A stretch of 64,000 nucleotides of DNA from Tildeniella torsiva UHER 1998/13D (GCA_019358835.1 JAHHIH010000001.1:62001-126000); one strand, 5' to 3'. Shown: positions 52,820 to 63,360, numbered from the stretch's first letter. The notes: a model not told the origin generated them from the letters alone. Numbers and translations are program-made.

Positions 52820-52835
52820 GGGGTGGGGGGCGAGT

Positions 52836-52961
52836 GAGTTTTGGATGCTTAGTTTTGTTCGCGAAGCGTCTCCGAAGGAGAAATTTTGAATTTTTGGTGT
52901 ACGAAAGGCATTCAAAACTCAAAACTTAAAACTCAAAGCTCAAAGCTCAAAGCTCAAAGCT
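52836..52961. repeat. Intergenic repeat with GAGTTTTGGATGC ends and a 7-bp tandem array
   Basis: GAGTTTTGGATGC at 52,836 and GCATTCAAAACTC at 52,908-52,920 are inverted with one mismatch, enclosing GTTCGCGAAGCGTCTCCGAA, a palindrome-rich motif familiar from cyanobacterial genomes. After it four exact CAAAGCT heptads run from 52,934 to 52,961. The ends match the element at 27,852. Confidence 0.6.
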
Positions 52962-53026
52962 CAAAACTGCCCAGACATTCTTTTATAGCCGTAGTCACAT
53001 CGGTTAGGACATCAAGCAACCATGAA

Positions 53027-53048
53027 AACGCTCAAACGTTTGAACGTT
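53027..53048. other. 22-bp near-perfect palindrome
   Basis: The site AACGCTCAAACGTTTGAACG plus TT has the perfect core TCAAACGTTTGA and symmetric AACG/CGTT flanks with one mismatched pair. It lies between convergent genes, 50 bases from the end of the DUF2227 gene. No T-run follows, so it may be a protein site or an inert repeat. Confidence 0.4.
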
Positions 53049-53098
53049 TATAGGGAAACTGTCTCAACTAGGCTGGCTATAGCTATAACTCACCTCAA

Positions 53099-53623
53099 CT
53101 ACCGCCGCCGCTGCTTGGCCCGTCGTCGCTTGCCCTTGGAGGCTGAGGATATCCAGTCGGTGACGTAGTGACTGAGGGCACCGAGTTCTAGCCCCACTAC
53201 CAGGGCCAGCCACCAGGGCCAGTAGGTGGTTAAGGCCCAGCTCAGCCCGTCGATCAGTTCGCCCCAGGAAAGGGCGGTGCGCTGGGCGCTGTTGAGCAGA
53301 TCGACCAGCAACAGCCCGCCAAAGCTCAGCCACAGCGACAGGTAGAGCACGCGCACCACCGTGCCCACAATCGGCCCGTGGGACCAGTGCGATCGATGGC
53401 GAATGCGGCCTCGGTAGGGGAGCCAGATCCACCGCAACCAGCCCCAGCGCTTGTACTGCACCGAGTGAATATCGAGATCGGGGCCGAGCATCCAGCCGCC
53501 CAGCAAAAACCCCAGACAGACCACCGTGGTCAGCCAGCCGCTGAGGGTGACGCGAAAGGCAGCCAGCACCACCAGCGGTAAGGCCCAGAGGGTAATGCGA
53601 TCGTGGGTACGGCCTGAAGACAT
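53099..53623 (-). CDS. Predicted metal-binding membrane protein (DUF2227)
   Basis: 174 residues. SSGRTHDRITLWALP with its His/Asp, LGPDLDIHS, RHRSHWSHGPI and SHYVTDW form the His/Asp-rich pattern of DUF2227, called putative metal-binding. Three or four hydrophobic segments (LPLVVLAAFRV, VVCLGFLLGGWML, VRVLYLSLWLSFGGLLLVDLL, WPWWLALVVGLELG) indicate a membrane protein similar to the YdjM/LexA-regulated metal-dependent hydrolases. The C-terminus is strongly basic (KGKRRRAKQRRR). Function not established. It follows the REC-PAS kinase gene by 58 bases. Confidence 0.8.
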   Translation of the reverse strand: MSSGRTHDRITLWALPLVVLAAFRVTLSGWLTTVVCLGFLLGGWMLGPDLDIHSVQYKRWGWLRWIWLPYRGRIRHRSHWSHGPIVGTVVRVLYLSLWLSFGGLLLVDLLNSAQRTALSWGELIDGLSWALTTYWPWWLALVVGLELGALSHYVTDWISSASKGKRRRAKQRRR

Positions 53624-53681
53624 GGCACAGATGTACCAAGCTTTAGCCCTTCTGGCAAGGGGTGCAGGCTGAGGCGATCGC

Positions 53682-55757
53682 CTAGGAGGCCATTAACCCA
53701 GTCACCTGAAGAATCGTTTGAATCAGCACGTCGGCCTCCACCGGCTTGGGCAGATGGTGCTGAAACCCGGTGGCCAGGGCGTGGGCCTGGTCAGAGACGC
53801 GGGCGTGGGCCGTAATGGCGATCGCCGGAATCTGAGCCTGGGGTGCGGGCAATTCCGTTCTAATTTTCTGAATTAGGGTGTAGCCATCCATATCGGGCAT
53901 GCTGATGTCGCACAGCAGCAGCGCTGGCTGCGTTGAGCTGAGCAACTGAAAGCCTTCCCCCGCCGTGGCCGCCGCCGTGACGATCGCCCCCTGGGACTCC
54001 AGCAAAAACGTCAGATAGTCGCGGGTGTCGGTATCATCGTCAACGATCAAGATAGGCATATTTACCAGGGCACGGAGGCCGATCTCGGCGGGTTGCGGAT
54101 CAGGAAGTGCGGCAGGCGCGGGGTCAGAGGGAGAGGGCACCAGCGGCAGAGCCACGGTAAAGGTGGTGCCCTGCTCTGCACCAGGGCTTTCGGCCCAGAC
54201 GTAGCCCTGGTGCTGCTCTACCAGGTAGTAAACGATCGCCAATCCCAGTCCAAGCCCCCCCTGGGCGCGGGTGGTGCTGCTGTCGGCCTGGCGAAACCGA
54301 TCAAAAATGTGGGGCAAAAAGTCGGCGTCGATGCCCATGCCGGTGTCGCTGATGCGCAGCTGGGCATAGCCCGGCTCGTAGGATGGGGGGGGAGGGCTCA
54401 AGGTCGGGGGCAGGTCGGACACCATCGAGAGGTGAAGATCTACCCGCCCCTGCTGGGGAGTGAATTTAATCGCGTTGGTGAGCAAGTTCCAAACCACCTG
54501 CTGCAACCGCAGGGCGTCTCCCACAATCTCTAGGCGGGCGGTGTCTTGAACATTGTCATCCAGGGCGATCGCCTTAGTCTCTGCCGCTGGCCGCACCGTC
54601 TCTAGGGCCGTTTGGGCGATCGCCGCCAGATCGAGCGGCTGGCAGTGGAGCTGGAGCTTGCCCCGCACAATCTGTGACACGTCGAGAATATCTTCGATCA
54701 GCTGCTTTTGGGCAATGGCGTTGCGCTCAATGGTGCTGATGGCGTAGTCGGTTTTTTGCGGGTCGAGGTTGCGCGCTCGCAGCAGGTGCGACCAACCCAA
54801 GATTGAATTAAGCGGCGTGCGCAGCTCGTGGGAGAGCACCGCAATAAACTCGTCCTTCATGCAGTTGGCGGTCTCCGCCTCCTGGCGAGCCGCTTGCTCG
54901 CGAATTACCTGGGCGTTGGCCGCCTCGGCCTGCTTGCGCTCGGTAATGTCTTCAACGGTGCCCACATAGCCCAGAAACTGCCGCTGCTCGGACACCAGGC
55001 GGGCCGATCGCACCGAAACCCAGCGCGCCCCTTCGTCCTCCGCCTGAAACCGAAACTCCTGGGAATATTCTTGCCCCTCAGCCATAAAGGCTGTCCAGGT
55101 CGATTGGGCGATCGCGGAGTCATCGGGGTGCACTGAGACCAGCCAGTTCTGCTTAGGGATGGCCTCGGTTGAGCCGCAGCAGATGGCTTGAAAGCGAGGG
55201 TTAGTGTACACACAATGACCCTCGATATCGGTGACAAACACCCCCAGGGGAGAACAGGTGCTGAGTAGACGAAACCGCTCTTCACTCATTTGCAGCTCAG
55301 CGTTAATCGCCTCTAGCTGAGTGGCCTGCTGCTGCAAGATTTCTGTTTTTTGTCGCAGGGCCTCGCTCTTTTTAAATAGCTCAATAAAAATAGCTACCTT
55401 AGACAGCAAAATGTTGGGCGCGATCGGTTTGATTAAATAGTCTACGGCCCCTAGAGCGTAGCCCTTAAACATAAATTGTTCGTTGCTGCTAAAGGCGGTG
55501 AGAAAAATAATTGGTGTATCCCGCGATCGCTGGCGGTGGCGAATCAGCGTCGCTACCTCAAAACCATCCATCTGAGGCATTTGCACATCCAGCAAAATCA
55601 CCGCAAAGTCATCCTGAAGCAGACAGCGCAGCGCCTCTTCCCCCGAGGTTGATTTGACCAAGTTGGCCCCCAAGTCTCCCAGAATGGCCTCTAGCGCCAC
55701 CAGGTTTTCGGGTTGATCATCTACCAGCAAAATATTGACCGGAAATTCGCTTTGCAT
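53682..55757 (-). CDS. Hybrid histidine kinase REC-PAS-HisKA-HATPase-REC
   Basis: 691 residues, soluble. REC1 (~7-125) has NILLVDDQPENL and phosphoacceptor LLDVQMPQMDG. A coiled linker leads to PAS (~155-275, SEERFRLLSTCSPLGVFVTD) with PAC. HisKA carries the phospho-His in [17 protein letters not shown] (~305). HATPase (~410-535) has NLLTNAIKF, DTGMGID and GLGLGLAI. REC2 (~565-690) has ILIVDDDTDT and LCDISMPDMDG. All key residues are present, so it can take and pass phosphate at both receivers. It starts two bases after the cheB stop, closing a four-gene signalling unit with cheR, cheB and the CHASE3 kinase. Confidence 0.93.
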   Translation of the reverse strand: MQSEFPVNILLVDDQPENLVALEAILGDLGANLVKSTSGEEALRCLLQDDFAVILLDVQMPQMDGFEVATLIRHRQRSRDTPIIFLTAFSSNEQFMFKGYALGAVDYLIKPIAPNILLSKVAIFIELFKKSEALRQKTEILQQQATQLEAINAELQMSEERFRLLSTCSPLGVFVTDIEGHCVYTNPRFQAICCGSTEAIPKQNWLVSVHPDDSAIAQSTWTAFMAEGQEYSQEFRFQAEDEGARWVSVRSARLVSEQRQFLGYVGTVEDITERKQAEAANAQVIREQAARQEAETANCMKDEFIAVLSHELRTPLNSILGWSHLLRARNLDPQKTDYAISTIERNAIAQKQLIEDILDVSQIVRGKLQLHCQPLDLAAIAQTALETVRPAAETKAIALDDNVQDTARLEIVGDALRLQQVVWNLLTNAIKFTPQQGRVDLHLSMVSDLPPTLSPPPPSYEPGYAQLRISDTGMGIDADFLPHIFDRFRQADSSTTRAQGGLGLGLAIVYYLVEQHQGYVWAESPGAEQGTTFTVALPLVPSPSDPAPAALPDPQPAEIGLRALVNMPILIVDDDTDTRDYLTFLLESQGAIVTAAATAGEGFQLLSSTQPALLLCDISMPDMDGYTLIQKIRTELPAPQAQIPAIAITAHARVSDQAHALATGFQHHLPKPVEADVLIQTILQVTGLMAS

Positions 55758-55759
55758 GG

Positions 55760-56329
55760 CTAGCCTCCCGCTGTGCAGAGGTTCATTAGGCGGGGCGCAA
55801 TCTGCCCGAGGGGCAACACCGCATCAACGGAAACTGCTGCGATCGCGGCCTTCGGCAGCACCGGGCTCTCCGCCGTGTCTGGGTCTTGCACAATGGTCAT
55901 TCCGCCCCGTGCCTTGAGGGCCGCTAGCCCTTGTACGCCGTCCTGGTTGGCTCCGGTCAAAATCACACCAATCACGCGTTCGTTGTAGCTATCAGACGCC
56001 GACTCCAGCAGCACATCAATCGACGGGCGGGCGTAGGAAACTGGCTCATCAACAGACAGAGAAAAATACCCGTATTCTACCAGCAAATGATAGTCGGCTG
56101 GGGCGAGATAAACATGCCCCGGCTGAATGCGTTCTTTATCTTCAACTTCATGCACTGGAAGAACCGTAAACTGTTGTAAGAAAGTGCCCAACCCTGGGTC
56201 AGACTCGCGGTGGCGATGCTGCACAATAGCCAGTGCCGCAGAAAAATCCTGGGGCAGGGCACCCAGCAGAGTTTTTAAGGCCGACAGGCCGCCCAGGGAA
56301 GTGCCAATTACGATCAGTTCATAGCTCAC
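55760..56329 (-). CDS. CheB-type methylesterase domain protein, no receiver
   Basis: 189 residues: only the catalytic domain. Triad Ser11 in IGTSLGG, His38 in QHRH and Asp130 in LTGANQDG are all present. In chemotaxis CheB removes methyl groups that CheR puts on receptor glutamates. Here there is no receiver domain to switch it, and no chemoreceptor gene in the window. Its start overlaps the cheR stop by one base, so the two are translated together. Stand-alone CheB/CheR pairs beside hybrid kinases are known to modify other sensor proteins; the kinases next door are the natural candidates. Confidence 0.93.
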   Translation of the reverse strand: MSYELIVIGTSLGGLSALKTLLGALPQDFSAALAIVQHRHRESDPGLGTFLQQFTVLPVHEVEDKERIQPGHVYLAPADYHLLVEYGYFSLSVDEPVSYARPSIDVLLESASDSYNERVIGVILTGANQDGVQGLAALKARGGMTIVQDPDTAESPVLPKAAIAAVSVDAVLPLGQIAPRLMNLCTAGG

Positions 56330-57159
56330 TAATTGCGCCTCCTGTAAAGCTTTTCGGCTTTTGCTAAATCCTCATAGGCAGTTTCATATTTTGTAAACCG
56401 AATGGTTTCTTGCTTGCCCAGGCCGAGAATGCCAAACTTACACAAGCTGTTATAGAACAGCTCATGAACCTGATTTTGCAGACTTGGATTGAAGTAAATC
56501 AATACATTGCGGCAGATGATCACATTGAACTCATTAAATGAGCCGTCAGTCACCAGATTGTGTTCGCCAAAAACCACCCGCTCCCGCAGGGCAGGCCGCA
56601 AAATTACGTTGTTATAGTTGGCCGTATAGTATTCCGAAAAGGTGCGCTGACCACCGGCCTTTAAATACAGCTGGGTGTAATCCTGCATTTGCTTGTAGGG
56701 ATAGATGCCCTGCCGGGCCACTTGCAGCACCCGGTCGTTGGCATCGGTGGCGTAGATGCGGCAGCGGTGGTAAAGCCCTTCCTCTTGCAGCAAGATGACC
56801 ATCGAATAGACTTCTTGACCGGTCGAGCAGCCTGCATGCCAAATGCGAAAGAAGGGATAGGTGCGCAGCAGGGGCACCACCTGCTGGCGAAAGGCCACGT
56901 AGAAGCTGGGATCTCGAAACATGGCCGTGGTGTTGACCGTCAGCCCCAGCAGCAGCCGTTCGGCGCAGGCGCGATCGCTCAGAGCCTGGGCCTGCAACTC
57001 GGCGACGGTGGCAATCCCTTCGGTGCGCAGAAAGTGTTGAATGCGGCGCTTGAGGGATGCTGGGGCATAGTTACGAAAATCGTAGCCATACCGATGGTAT
57101 AGCCCTTCAATCAGCAAGTGAATATCCAATTCGTCGGGTTTCAAGATCGCCGCCAGCAC
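56329..57159 (-). CDS. CheR-type protein-glutamate methyltransferase
   Basis: 276 residues. N-terminal helical domain (YHRYGYDFRNYAPASLKRRIQHFL), then the SAM-binding domain with TAMFRDPSFY, WHAGCSTGQEVYSM (motif I) and NVIICRNVLIYF. All are standard for CheR. It should methylate glutamates of a signalling coiled coil using SAM. The start is GTG 57,159 or perhaps TTG 57,144, as the conserved part begins at DELDIHLLIEGL. It is 240 bases after the CHASE3 kinase and overlaps cheB. No receptor is encoded nearby. Confidence 0.93.
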   Translation of the reverse strand: MLAAILKPDELDIHLLIEGLYHRYGYDFRNYAPASLKRRIQHFLRTEGIATVAELQAQALSDRACAERLLLGLTVNTTAMFRDPSFYVAFRQQVVPLLRTYPFFRIWHAGCSTGQEVYSMVILLQEEGLYHRCRIYATDANDRVLQVARQGIYPYKQMQDYTQLYLKAGGQRTFSEYYTANYNNVILRPALRERVVFGEHNLVTDGSFNEFNVIICRNVLIYFNPSLQNQVHELFYNSLCKFGILGLGKQETIRFTKYETAYEDLAKAEKLYRRRN

Positions 57160-57399
57160 CCCATATCCCGTTCAAACCACTCACTAGAGCTGTTCATCTC
57201 AACTGTGCCAATCTTAGGAAAAGTGTTTTTCAGCTGATGCGCGCCTACACCTCCTAGGACAGACTTCAGCTGCACTTCTGGTATGGCCTAAAGTCTGCCC
57301 TATTGTCGCCCAATTTTCTCGCCAAACGGTATGTCAAAGGGAGGATCTTGGCGACCCCTGCGGCTGTTGCGGCGGCAGCTGTTGCGGCGATGGATGTCA

Positions 57400-60300
57400 C
57401 TACCGATATAGCCACAGCCGCAGCAGCGTCAGCAGTTGCTCGGTATCGACAGGTTTGGTGATGTAGTCAGAGGCACCGGCTTCGATACACTTTTCGCGAT
57501 CGCCCTGCATGGCCTTAGCAGTCAGGGCAATAATCGGCAGCGATCGAAACTGCTCCTGCCTGCGAATCAGGCGGGTGGTTTCGTAGCCGTCTAGCTCGGG
57601 CATCATCACATCCATCAGCACGATGCCGACATCGGCGTTGGCCCGCAGGGTCTCGATACCTTCGCGGCCGTTCTCGGCGAACACCACCGCCATGTCGTAC
57701 TGCTCCAGCAGGCTGGTGAGGGCAAAAATGTTGCGCACGTCATCGTCGATGATCAGCACTTTTTTGCCCGCCAGGGCCGGATCGCTGTGCTGCAACCGCT
57801 CCAGCATTTGCTGCTGGCTTGGCGGCAGACTGGCCTGCACCCGGTGCAAGAACAGAGCGGTTTCATCCAGCAGGCGCTCGGGCGATCGCACATCCTTAAT
57901 GATGATGGTCTCGGCCAGGCGGCGCAGCTGGGTTTCCTCCGCCTCGCTCAGGTCTTTGCCGGTGTAGACAATAATCGGCAGCCGCACCAGGGCCGGGTCT
58001 TGCTTGATCTGCTCTAACAGGTCAAAGCCATTCATATCGGGCAGGCCCAGGTCAAGCACAATGCAGTCGCAGGGCTGGGCGCGGAGGGTCTCCAGAGCCG
58101 CCGCCCCGGTATGCACGGCGGTGCTGGTGACATCGCCCCCGCCAATCAGCTCAATAATGCTCTGGGCCTGCACCGGGTCGTCTTCAATCACGAGCAGGTA
58201 GCGCACCCGGCGCTCCACAAACTGTTTGATGTCGATCAGGGTTTGGGTCAAAATTTCGGGCGCTACGGGCTTTTGAATATGGGCGATCGCCCCCATCTGA
58301 AATTCCTGCTGCTGCTGGTCGTTGACCGTCAGAATGTGAACGGGAATGTGGCGGGTGGTCGGGTCGTGCTTGAGCTGTTCGAGCACCGTCAGACCGTCCA
58401 TATCGGGCAGGTGCAGATCGAGGGTAATGGCGTTGGGCACAAATCGCTGGGCCAGGGCCAGCCCGGTCTGCCCCTGGAGGGCAATCAGCACCTTAAACCC
58501 CTGGCCCCGCGCCATATCCAACAGAATGCGGGCAAAGTTGGGGTCATCCTCAATTACCAGCAGCACCCGCTCGGCGGAGTCTTGCCCCCCCGGCGACAGC
58601 CGCGCCCGATCGTCCTCTAGGTTGGCCGGCAGGGGACGTAGCCAGTCCTCAGTGGGGCGGTCAATGGGAACCGGAGATGGCTGAGGGGCTGCGATCGCGA
58701 CGGCGCGCCGCTGGGTAGCGGGCGATCGCAGCCCCTCAGAGCGCTGCTTTCTGATCTGAAGCACCTCTCCATCCACCGAAGGGGCGGCGTAGCGCTCGGG
58801 CAGGTATAGGGTAAACGTGCTGCCCTGGTCGGCCTCGCTGTGCAGCTCCAGGCTTCCCCCCAGCAGCTGCGCCAGCTGAAGGCTGATCGACAACCCTAGC
58901 CCAGTGCCGCCGTAGCGACGGCTGGTGGTGCCATCGGCCTGCTGAAACGCACCAAAAATACTGTGCTGTTTTTCCGGCGGAATGCCAATGCCGGTATCGG
59001 TGACCGCAAAGGCCACCCGGCCATCGGCCACCGCAACTATCTCCACCGCGACGCGGCCCTGCTCCGTAAATTTAATCGCGTTGGAGATCAGGTTTTTGAG
59101 AATCTGCTGGAGCCGCCTGGGATCGGTGGCGAGGGTAGCGGGCAAGCCCTCGTCCACCACCACCTCAAACTGGAGCCCTTTGCTGGCGGCGGTCGGCTGG
59201 AACGTGCGCTCTAGCTCAAACTGAATCGCCGTAAAGGCCAGCGATTCGATCGCCACCTCCATGGTGCCCGACTCAATTTTGGCCATATCGAGAATGTCGT
59301 TGATCAGCGAGAGCAGGTCTGCACCAGCAGAATGGATCGTGCGGCTGTAGTCCACCTGCTTCTCCGTCAGGTTACCCTCGCCGTTGTCGCTGAGCATCTT
59401 AGCCAAAATCAGCAGACTGTTCAGGGGCGTCCGCAGCTCGTGGGACATATTGGCCAAAAACTCTGACTTGTAGCGCGACGACTGGGCCAGCTGACTGGCC
59501 TGATCTTCCAGCTCCTGACGGGCCAGCTCAATCTCACGGTTTTTGCGCTCCACCTGCTGCTTTTGGGTTTCCAGCAGCTCGGCCTTTTCTTCCAGCTCCT
59601 CGTTGAGCTGCTGTAGCTCTTCGTTCGACTGCTGCAGTTCCTCCTGCTGTTGCTGCATTTCCAGATCTGACTCTTGCAGCGACTGGGTGCGCTCTTCGAG
59701 CAGCTGATTGCTCTGCAACAGTTCTTCCTGCTGCTGGCGCAGTTCTTCAGTCAGCACCTGGGATTGCTCCAGCAATCTCTGGGTTTGCATGTAGGCGGCG
59801 ATCGCGTTGATCATCACCCCCGTCACCGCGCTGGCCTCATCCAAAAAGGCCAGCTGGAGGTCATCAAAACGATGAAAAGACGCCAGTTCCAGCACCCCCT
59901 TCACCGCGTTCTCAAACATGATGGGCAGCACCACAATGGTGAGGGGCACTGCCGAGCCCAGCCCCGAGCGAATCTGAATGTAGTCCTCCGGCACCTGGGT
60001 CAGCACAATGCGCTGCTTCTCTAGGGCGCACTGGCCCACCAGCCCTTCCCCCAGGTTAAATTCGTTCGACAGGTGCTTGCGCTGCTGGTAGGCGTAGCTG
60101 CTCAACAGCTTGAGTCGGGGCGGTTCGCTGGCAGAGTCTAGCAGATACAGCACCCCCTGCTGCGCGTCGACCAGGGGCGCTACATAGGTCAACATCAGCT
60201 CTGCCAGGGTTTCGAGACTGCGCTGGCCCTGCAACTGCTGCGACAAATCGGCCAGATTAGACTTCAGCCAGCGCTGCTCTTCGTTGGCGCGAATCGTCTC

Positions 60301-61071
60301 CCGCAGGTTGGTCACCATCTGGCTGAAGGTGCGGGTGAGAATGCCGGTTTCATCCTGGGAGACGCTATCGGGCAGGGTGACGGATAAATCGCCGTCGGCG
60401 AGCTGTTCTGCGGTTTTAGAGAGCTTGCGCAGGGGGTCAGAGATATTGCGCGACAGGGCCCACCCCAGCAGCGACAGCACAATAAACGAAATCGGAATGC
60501 CAAAGGCAATGGTGTAGAGCGTCTGCTGAGAGGAAATCTGGGCCTGGGTAGCCCGCTCCTCAAGCATCCTCTCCTCTTGCTGAACCAGTTCCGCAATCAG
60601 GACGCGGATCTGATCCATGATCAGCTTGCCGCGATCGGTCAAAATAAAGTCCTGCGCCGCAGTGAACCCCCCTGTGTTTCGCAGTTCAATGCCCTCCGCT
60701 AGCCTAGCCAGTCTGGCATCAATTAACGGTTGCAGGTTTGCTAGGCGGCTTTGGAGGAGCGGGTCATCGTCGGTGAGCTGCACCAGGGTCTCGTACTGGT
60801 CGTCAATTTTGGTCAGGGCATTGGTGTAGGGCTCTAAATACTGGGGCTGGCCCGTGATTAGATAGCCCCGCTGGCCAGTTTCGGCATTGACCAACTCAGT
60901 TTCTAGCTCGTTGAGATAGGCCAAAACCTGGTACGACTGCTTTTCCCGCTCGGCATTGCGAATCAGACTGGTGGTGGTGCGGTAGGCCACGGCACCCAGC
61001 ACAGCTAAGAGTGCCAGCCCTATAGCAAACCCGGCCCCAATGCGCGTCCCAATCTTGAAGCGGTTTACCAT
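57400..61071 (-). CDS. Hybrid histidine kinase CHASE3-HAMP-GAF-HisKA-HATPase-REC-REC-REC
   Basis: 1223 residues. TM1 (~11-30), extracytoplasmic CHASE3 (~40-180, [16 protein letters not shown]), TM2 ([19 protein letters not shown]), HAMP (~205-260), GAF (~275-420). A long Gln/Glu/Leu coiled coil (~425-530) leads to HisKA with the phospho-His in [17 protein letters not shown] (~544). HATPase (~650-770) has [16 protein letters not shown] and GTGLGLSI. Three receivers start near 835 ([12 protein letters not shown]), 957 ([12 protein letters not shown]) and 1102 ([12 protein letters not shown]), all with the Asp. The coiled coil is the sort of region that CheR/CheB could methylate. Top of the unit that continues with cheR, cheB and a second kinase. 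Confidence 0.94.
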   Translation of the reverse strand: MVNRFKIGTRIGAGFAIGLALLAVLGAVAYRTTTSLIRNAEREKQSYQVLAYLNELETELVNAETGQRGYLITGQPQYLEPYTNALTKIDDQYETLVQLTDDDPLLQSRLANLQPLIDARLARLAEGIELRNTGGFTAAQDFILTDRGKLIMDQIRVLIAELVQQEERMLEERATQAQISSQQTLYTIAFGIPISFIVLSLLGWALSRNISDPLRKLSKTAEQLADGDLSVTLPDSVSQDETGILTRTFSQMVTNLRETIRANEEQRWLKSNLADLSQQLQGQRSLETLAELMLTYVAPLVDAQQGVLYLLDSASEPPRLKLLSSYAYQQRKHLSNEFNLGEGLVGQCALEKQRIVLTQVPEDYIQIRSGLGSAVPLTIVVLPIMFENAVKGVLELASFHRFDDLQLAFLDEASAVTGVMINAIAAYMQTQRLLEQSQVLTEELRQQQEELLQSNQLLEERTQSLQESDLEMQQQQEELQQSNEELQQLNEELEEKAELLETQKQQVERKNREIELARQELEDQASQLAQSSRYKSEFLANMSHELRTPLNSLLILAKMLSDNGEGNLTEKQVDYSRTIHSAGADLLSLINDILDMAKIESGTMEVAIESLAFTAIQFELERTFQPTAASKGLQFEVVVDEGLPATLATDPRRLQQILKNLISNAIKFTEQGRVAVEIVAVADGRVAFAVTDTGIGIPPEKQHSIFGAFQQADGTTSRRYGGTGLGLSISLQLAQLLGGSLELHSEADQGSTFTLYLPERYAAPSVDGEVLQIRKQRSEGLRSPATQRRAVAIAAPQPSPVPIDRPTEDWLRPLPANLEDDRARLSPGGQDSAERVLLVIEDDPNFARILLDMARGQGFKVLIALQGQTGLALAQRFVPNAITLDLHLPDMDGLTVLEQLKHDPTTRHIPVHILTVNDQQQQEFQMGAIAHIQKPVAPEILTQTLIDIKQFVERRVRYLLVIEDDPVQAQSIIELIGGGDVTSTAVHTGAAALETLRAQPCDCIVLDLGLPDMNGFDLLEQIKQDPALVRLPIIVYTGKDLSEAEETQLRRLAETIIIKDVRSPERLLDETALFLHRVQASLPPSQQQMLERLQHSDPALAGKKVLIIDDDVRNIFALTSLLEQYDMAVVFAENGREGIETLRANADVGIVLMDVMMPELDGYETTRLIRRQEQFRSLPIIALTAKAMQGDREKCIEAGASDYITKPVDTEQLLTLLRLWLYR

Positions 61072-61276
61072 AGCGTGTCATCACCGAGCTAATGCTGTAT
61101 TCCAGGAAATTGCCCCAGACAGGGCTTCACTCTTTAATCCGAGCCAGACTCTATCCGGAGCTCAATTCACCATCCAAACTGTAATCTCTGCACCCCTGAA
61201 CTTGGCATCCACCCTTGAGAAACCAGTTTGTCTGAAGCCTACGAGCAGCCCTCAACTCGACTAGCCCGTAAACAGC

Positions 61277-61312
61277 CAAGGCTCCAGGGTTCAGAGAAGC
61301 CCTGGAGCCTTG
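61277..61312 (-). terminator. Hairpin terminator downstream of tkt
   Basis: CAAGGCTCCAGGG and CCCTGGAGCCTTG make a perfect 13-bp stem with a 10-base loop, about 40 bases after the tkt stop. The T-run on the minus strand is short, so strength is uncertain. Confidence 0.7.
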
Positions 61313-61353
61313 AGTTAGACGATCGCCTCCAATCCGAGGCAGATTTAAAGCCC

Positions 61354-63360
61354 CTAGCCCAGCAGTGCCTTAGCCCGGCTGACCACGTTCTCAACGGTGA
61401 AGCCAAACTTCTCCATCACCAGATCGCCAGGGGCAGAGGCTCCAAAGCGATCGACGCCAATCACATCGCCTTCGCCACCCACGTAGCGGCACCAGCCCAT
61501 GGTGATACCCGCTTCCACCGCTAGGCGCTTGGTGACGGCCTTGGGCAGCACCGACTCCTGATAGGCGGCATCCTGGGCGTCAAACAGTTCCCAAGAGGGC
61601 ATAGAGACCACCCGCACCTTGGTACCAGCGGCCCGCAGTTCCTGGGCGGCATCGATGCAGAGGCTGACCTCGCTGCCAGTGCCAATCAAGATCAGGTCGG
61701 GGGTGCCGTCGCAGTCATCGACGGTGTAGGCACCCTTAGCAACGCCTTCGATCGAGGCGCCTGGTAGGTTGGGCAGATTTTGACGGCTAAAGGCCATCAG
61801 CGTGGGGGTCTTGCGGTGCTCCACAGCGATCTTATAGGCCCCAGAAGTTTCGGTGCCATCGGCAGGGCGAATCACGATCAGGTTGGGGATTGCCCGCAGA
61901 GAGGCAATGGTTTCCACCGGCTGGTGAGTGGGGCCATCTTCGCCCAAACCGATGGAGTCGTGGGTCATGACATAGATCACTCCGGCTTGGGAGAGAGCCG
62001 ACAGGCGAATGGCCGCCCGCATGTAGTCGGCAAATACCAGGAAGGTCGCACAGTAGGGAATCAGGCCCGAGTTGTGCAGGGCGATGCCGTTGCAGATCGC
62101 GCCCATGCCGTGCTCGCGCACGCCAAAGCGCAGGTTGCGGTTTTCGTAGGCTCCCTTCTGGAAGCTGCCGGAGATCTTCAGCTCGGTCAGGTTCGAGTGG
62201 GTGAGGTCGGCGGAGCCCCCGATCAGCTCAGGGATGGCCGGAGCTAGGGCGTTGAGGGTAACTTCGGAGTTCTTGCGGGTGGCCAGGGCCTTGTCGGCGG
62301 GGGTGTAGGTGGGCAGCGCGTCGGCCCAGCCCTCGGGCAGCTGGCCCGAGAGCATGCGCTCAAACTCGGCGGCTTCAGCGGGGTACTTAGTGCGGTAGGC
62401 AGCGAGGGTTTCTTCCCACTCGGCCTGGAGGCTGGCACCGCGATCCACAGCCTTGCGCATGTGGCTGAGGGCATCTTCGGGAATTTCAAAGCTGTCGTAG
62501 CTCCAGCCCAGGTTTTCGCGGGTTAGCTTAATTTCATCCCCGCCTAGGGCCGCACCGTGAACGCCAGCAGTGTTTTGCTTGTTGGGGGAGCCGTAGCCGA
62601 TGGTGGTGGTGACTTTGATCATCGAGGGGCGATCGCTAACAGATTTAGCCTCTTCGATCGCTTTGGCGATCGCATCCAAATCCGTATTGCCGTTCTCCAC
62701 GTGCAACACGTGCCAGCCGTAAGCCTCAAACCGCTTGCTCACATCTTCGGTGAAGGAGATATCGGTGGAGCCGTCAATGGAAATGTGGTTGTCGTCGTAG
62801 AGGGCAATCAGCTTACCCAGGCCCAGGTGTCCGCCCAGGGAGCAGGCTTCGCCAGAAACCCCTTCCATGTTGCAGCCGTCGCCCAAGATGACGTAGGTAT
62901 AGTGGTCTACCAGAGTGGCGTCGGGCTTGTTGAACTTGGCGGCCAGGTGAGCCTCAGCCATGGCCAAACCAACAGCGTTGGCGATGCCCTGACCCAGGGG
63001 ACCAGTGGTGACTTCGATACCGGGGGTCTCAAAGTTCTCGGGGTGGCCGGGGGTGCGAGCGCCCCACTGACGAAACTCTTTAATGTCATCCAGCGTCACA
63101 CTGTCGAAGCCGCTCAGGTAGAGCAGGGCGTATTGCAGCATGCAGCCGTGGCCGGCGGAAAGGACAAAGCGATCGCGGTTAAACCACTGGGGGTTTTTGG
63201 GGTTGACCCGCAAAAATTTATCCCACAGCACGTAGGCCATGGGTGCCGCCCCCATGGGCAGACCGGGGTGGCCAGACTTGGCCTTTTCCACGGCATCAAT
63301 CGCTAAGAAGCGAATGGAATTAATACAGAGTTCTTCCAGGGATTGAGTTGCAACAGCCAT
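61354..63360 (-). CDS. tkt: Transketolase
   Basis: 668 residues, full length. [27 protein letters not shown] opens the TPP-binding domain. [32 protein letters not shown] is the TPP/metal motif region, and [17 protein letters not shown] the pyrimidine-domain signature with its active-site His residues. It moves two-carbon units in the Calvin cycle and pentose phosphate pathway in the cytosol. The fabF gene lies upstream on the same strand with a ~240-base gap, matching the fabF-tkt order I associate with cyanobacteria. A hairpin terminator follows. Confidence 0.97.
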   Translation of the reverse strand: MAVATQSLEELCINSIRFLAIDAVEKAKSGHPGLPMGAAPMAYVLWDKFLRVNPKNPQWFNRDRFVLSAGHGCMLQYALLYLSGFDSVTLDDIKEFRQWGARTPGHPENFETPGIEVTTGPLGQGIANAVGLAMAEAHLAAKFNKPDATLVDHYTYVILGDGCNMEGVSGEACSLGGHLGLGKLIALYDDNHISIDGSTDISFTEDVSKRFEAYGWHVLHVENGNTDLDAIAKAIEEAKSVSDRPSMIKVTTTIGYGSPNKQNTAGVHGAALGGDEIKLTRENLGWSYDSFEIPEDALSHMRKAVDRGASLQAEWEETLAAYRTKYPAEAAEFERMLSGQLPEGWADALPTYTPADKALATRKNSEVTLNALAPAIPELIGGSADLTHSNLTELKISGSFQKGAYENRNLRFGVREHGMGAICNGIALHNSGLIPYCATFLVFADYMRAAIRLSALSQAGVIYVMTHDSIGLGEDGPTHQPVETIASLRAIPNLIVIRPADGTETSGAYKIAVEHRKTPTLMAFSRQNLPNLPGASIEGVAKGAYTVDDCDGTPDLILIGTGSEVSLCIDAAQELRAAGTKVRVVSMPSWELFDAQDAAYQESVLPKAVTKRLAVEAGITMGWCRYVGGEGDVIGVDRFGASAPGDLVMEKFGFTVENVVSRAKALLG

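Noticed and set aside
52934-52961. CRISPR-like short repeats
   Set aside because: Units are 7 bp with no spacers; a tandem heptad array, not a CRISPR.
53022-53168. Possible 48-codon frame starting over the 22-bp palindrome
   Set aside because: More than half of it runs antisense into the DUF2227 gene and it has no ribosome site.
53064-53639. 191-codon minus-strand frame overlapping the DUF2227 gene
   Set aside because: The frame at 53,099-53,623 has the DUF2227 His/Asp motifs and membrane helices; the longer one is an out-of-frame reading of the same DNA.
55760-57159. A full chemotaxis or phototaxis (Pil/Tax) operon
   Set aside because: Only CheR and CheB are present; no CheA, CheW, CheY or methyl-accepting receptor is in the window.
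62557-63306. Long antisense frame (249 codons) inside transketolase
   Set aside because: It is the mirror of a GC-rich, strongly conserved gene on the other strand; such codon-bias shadows are common here and it has no family resemblance.
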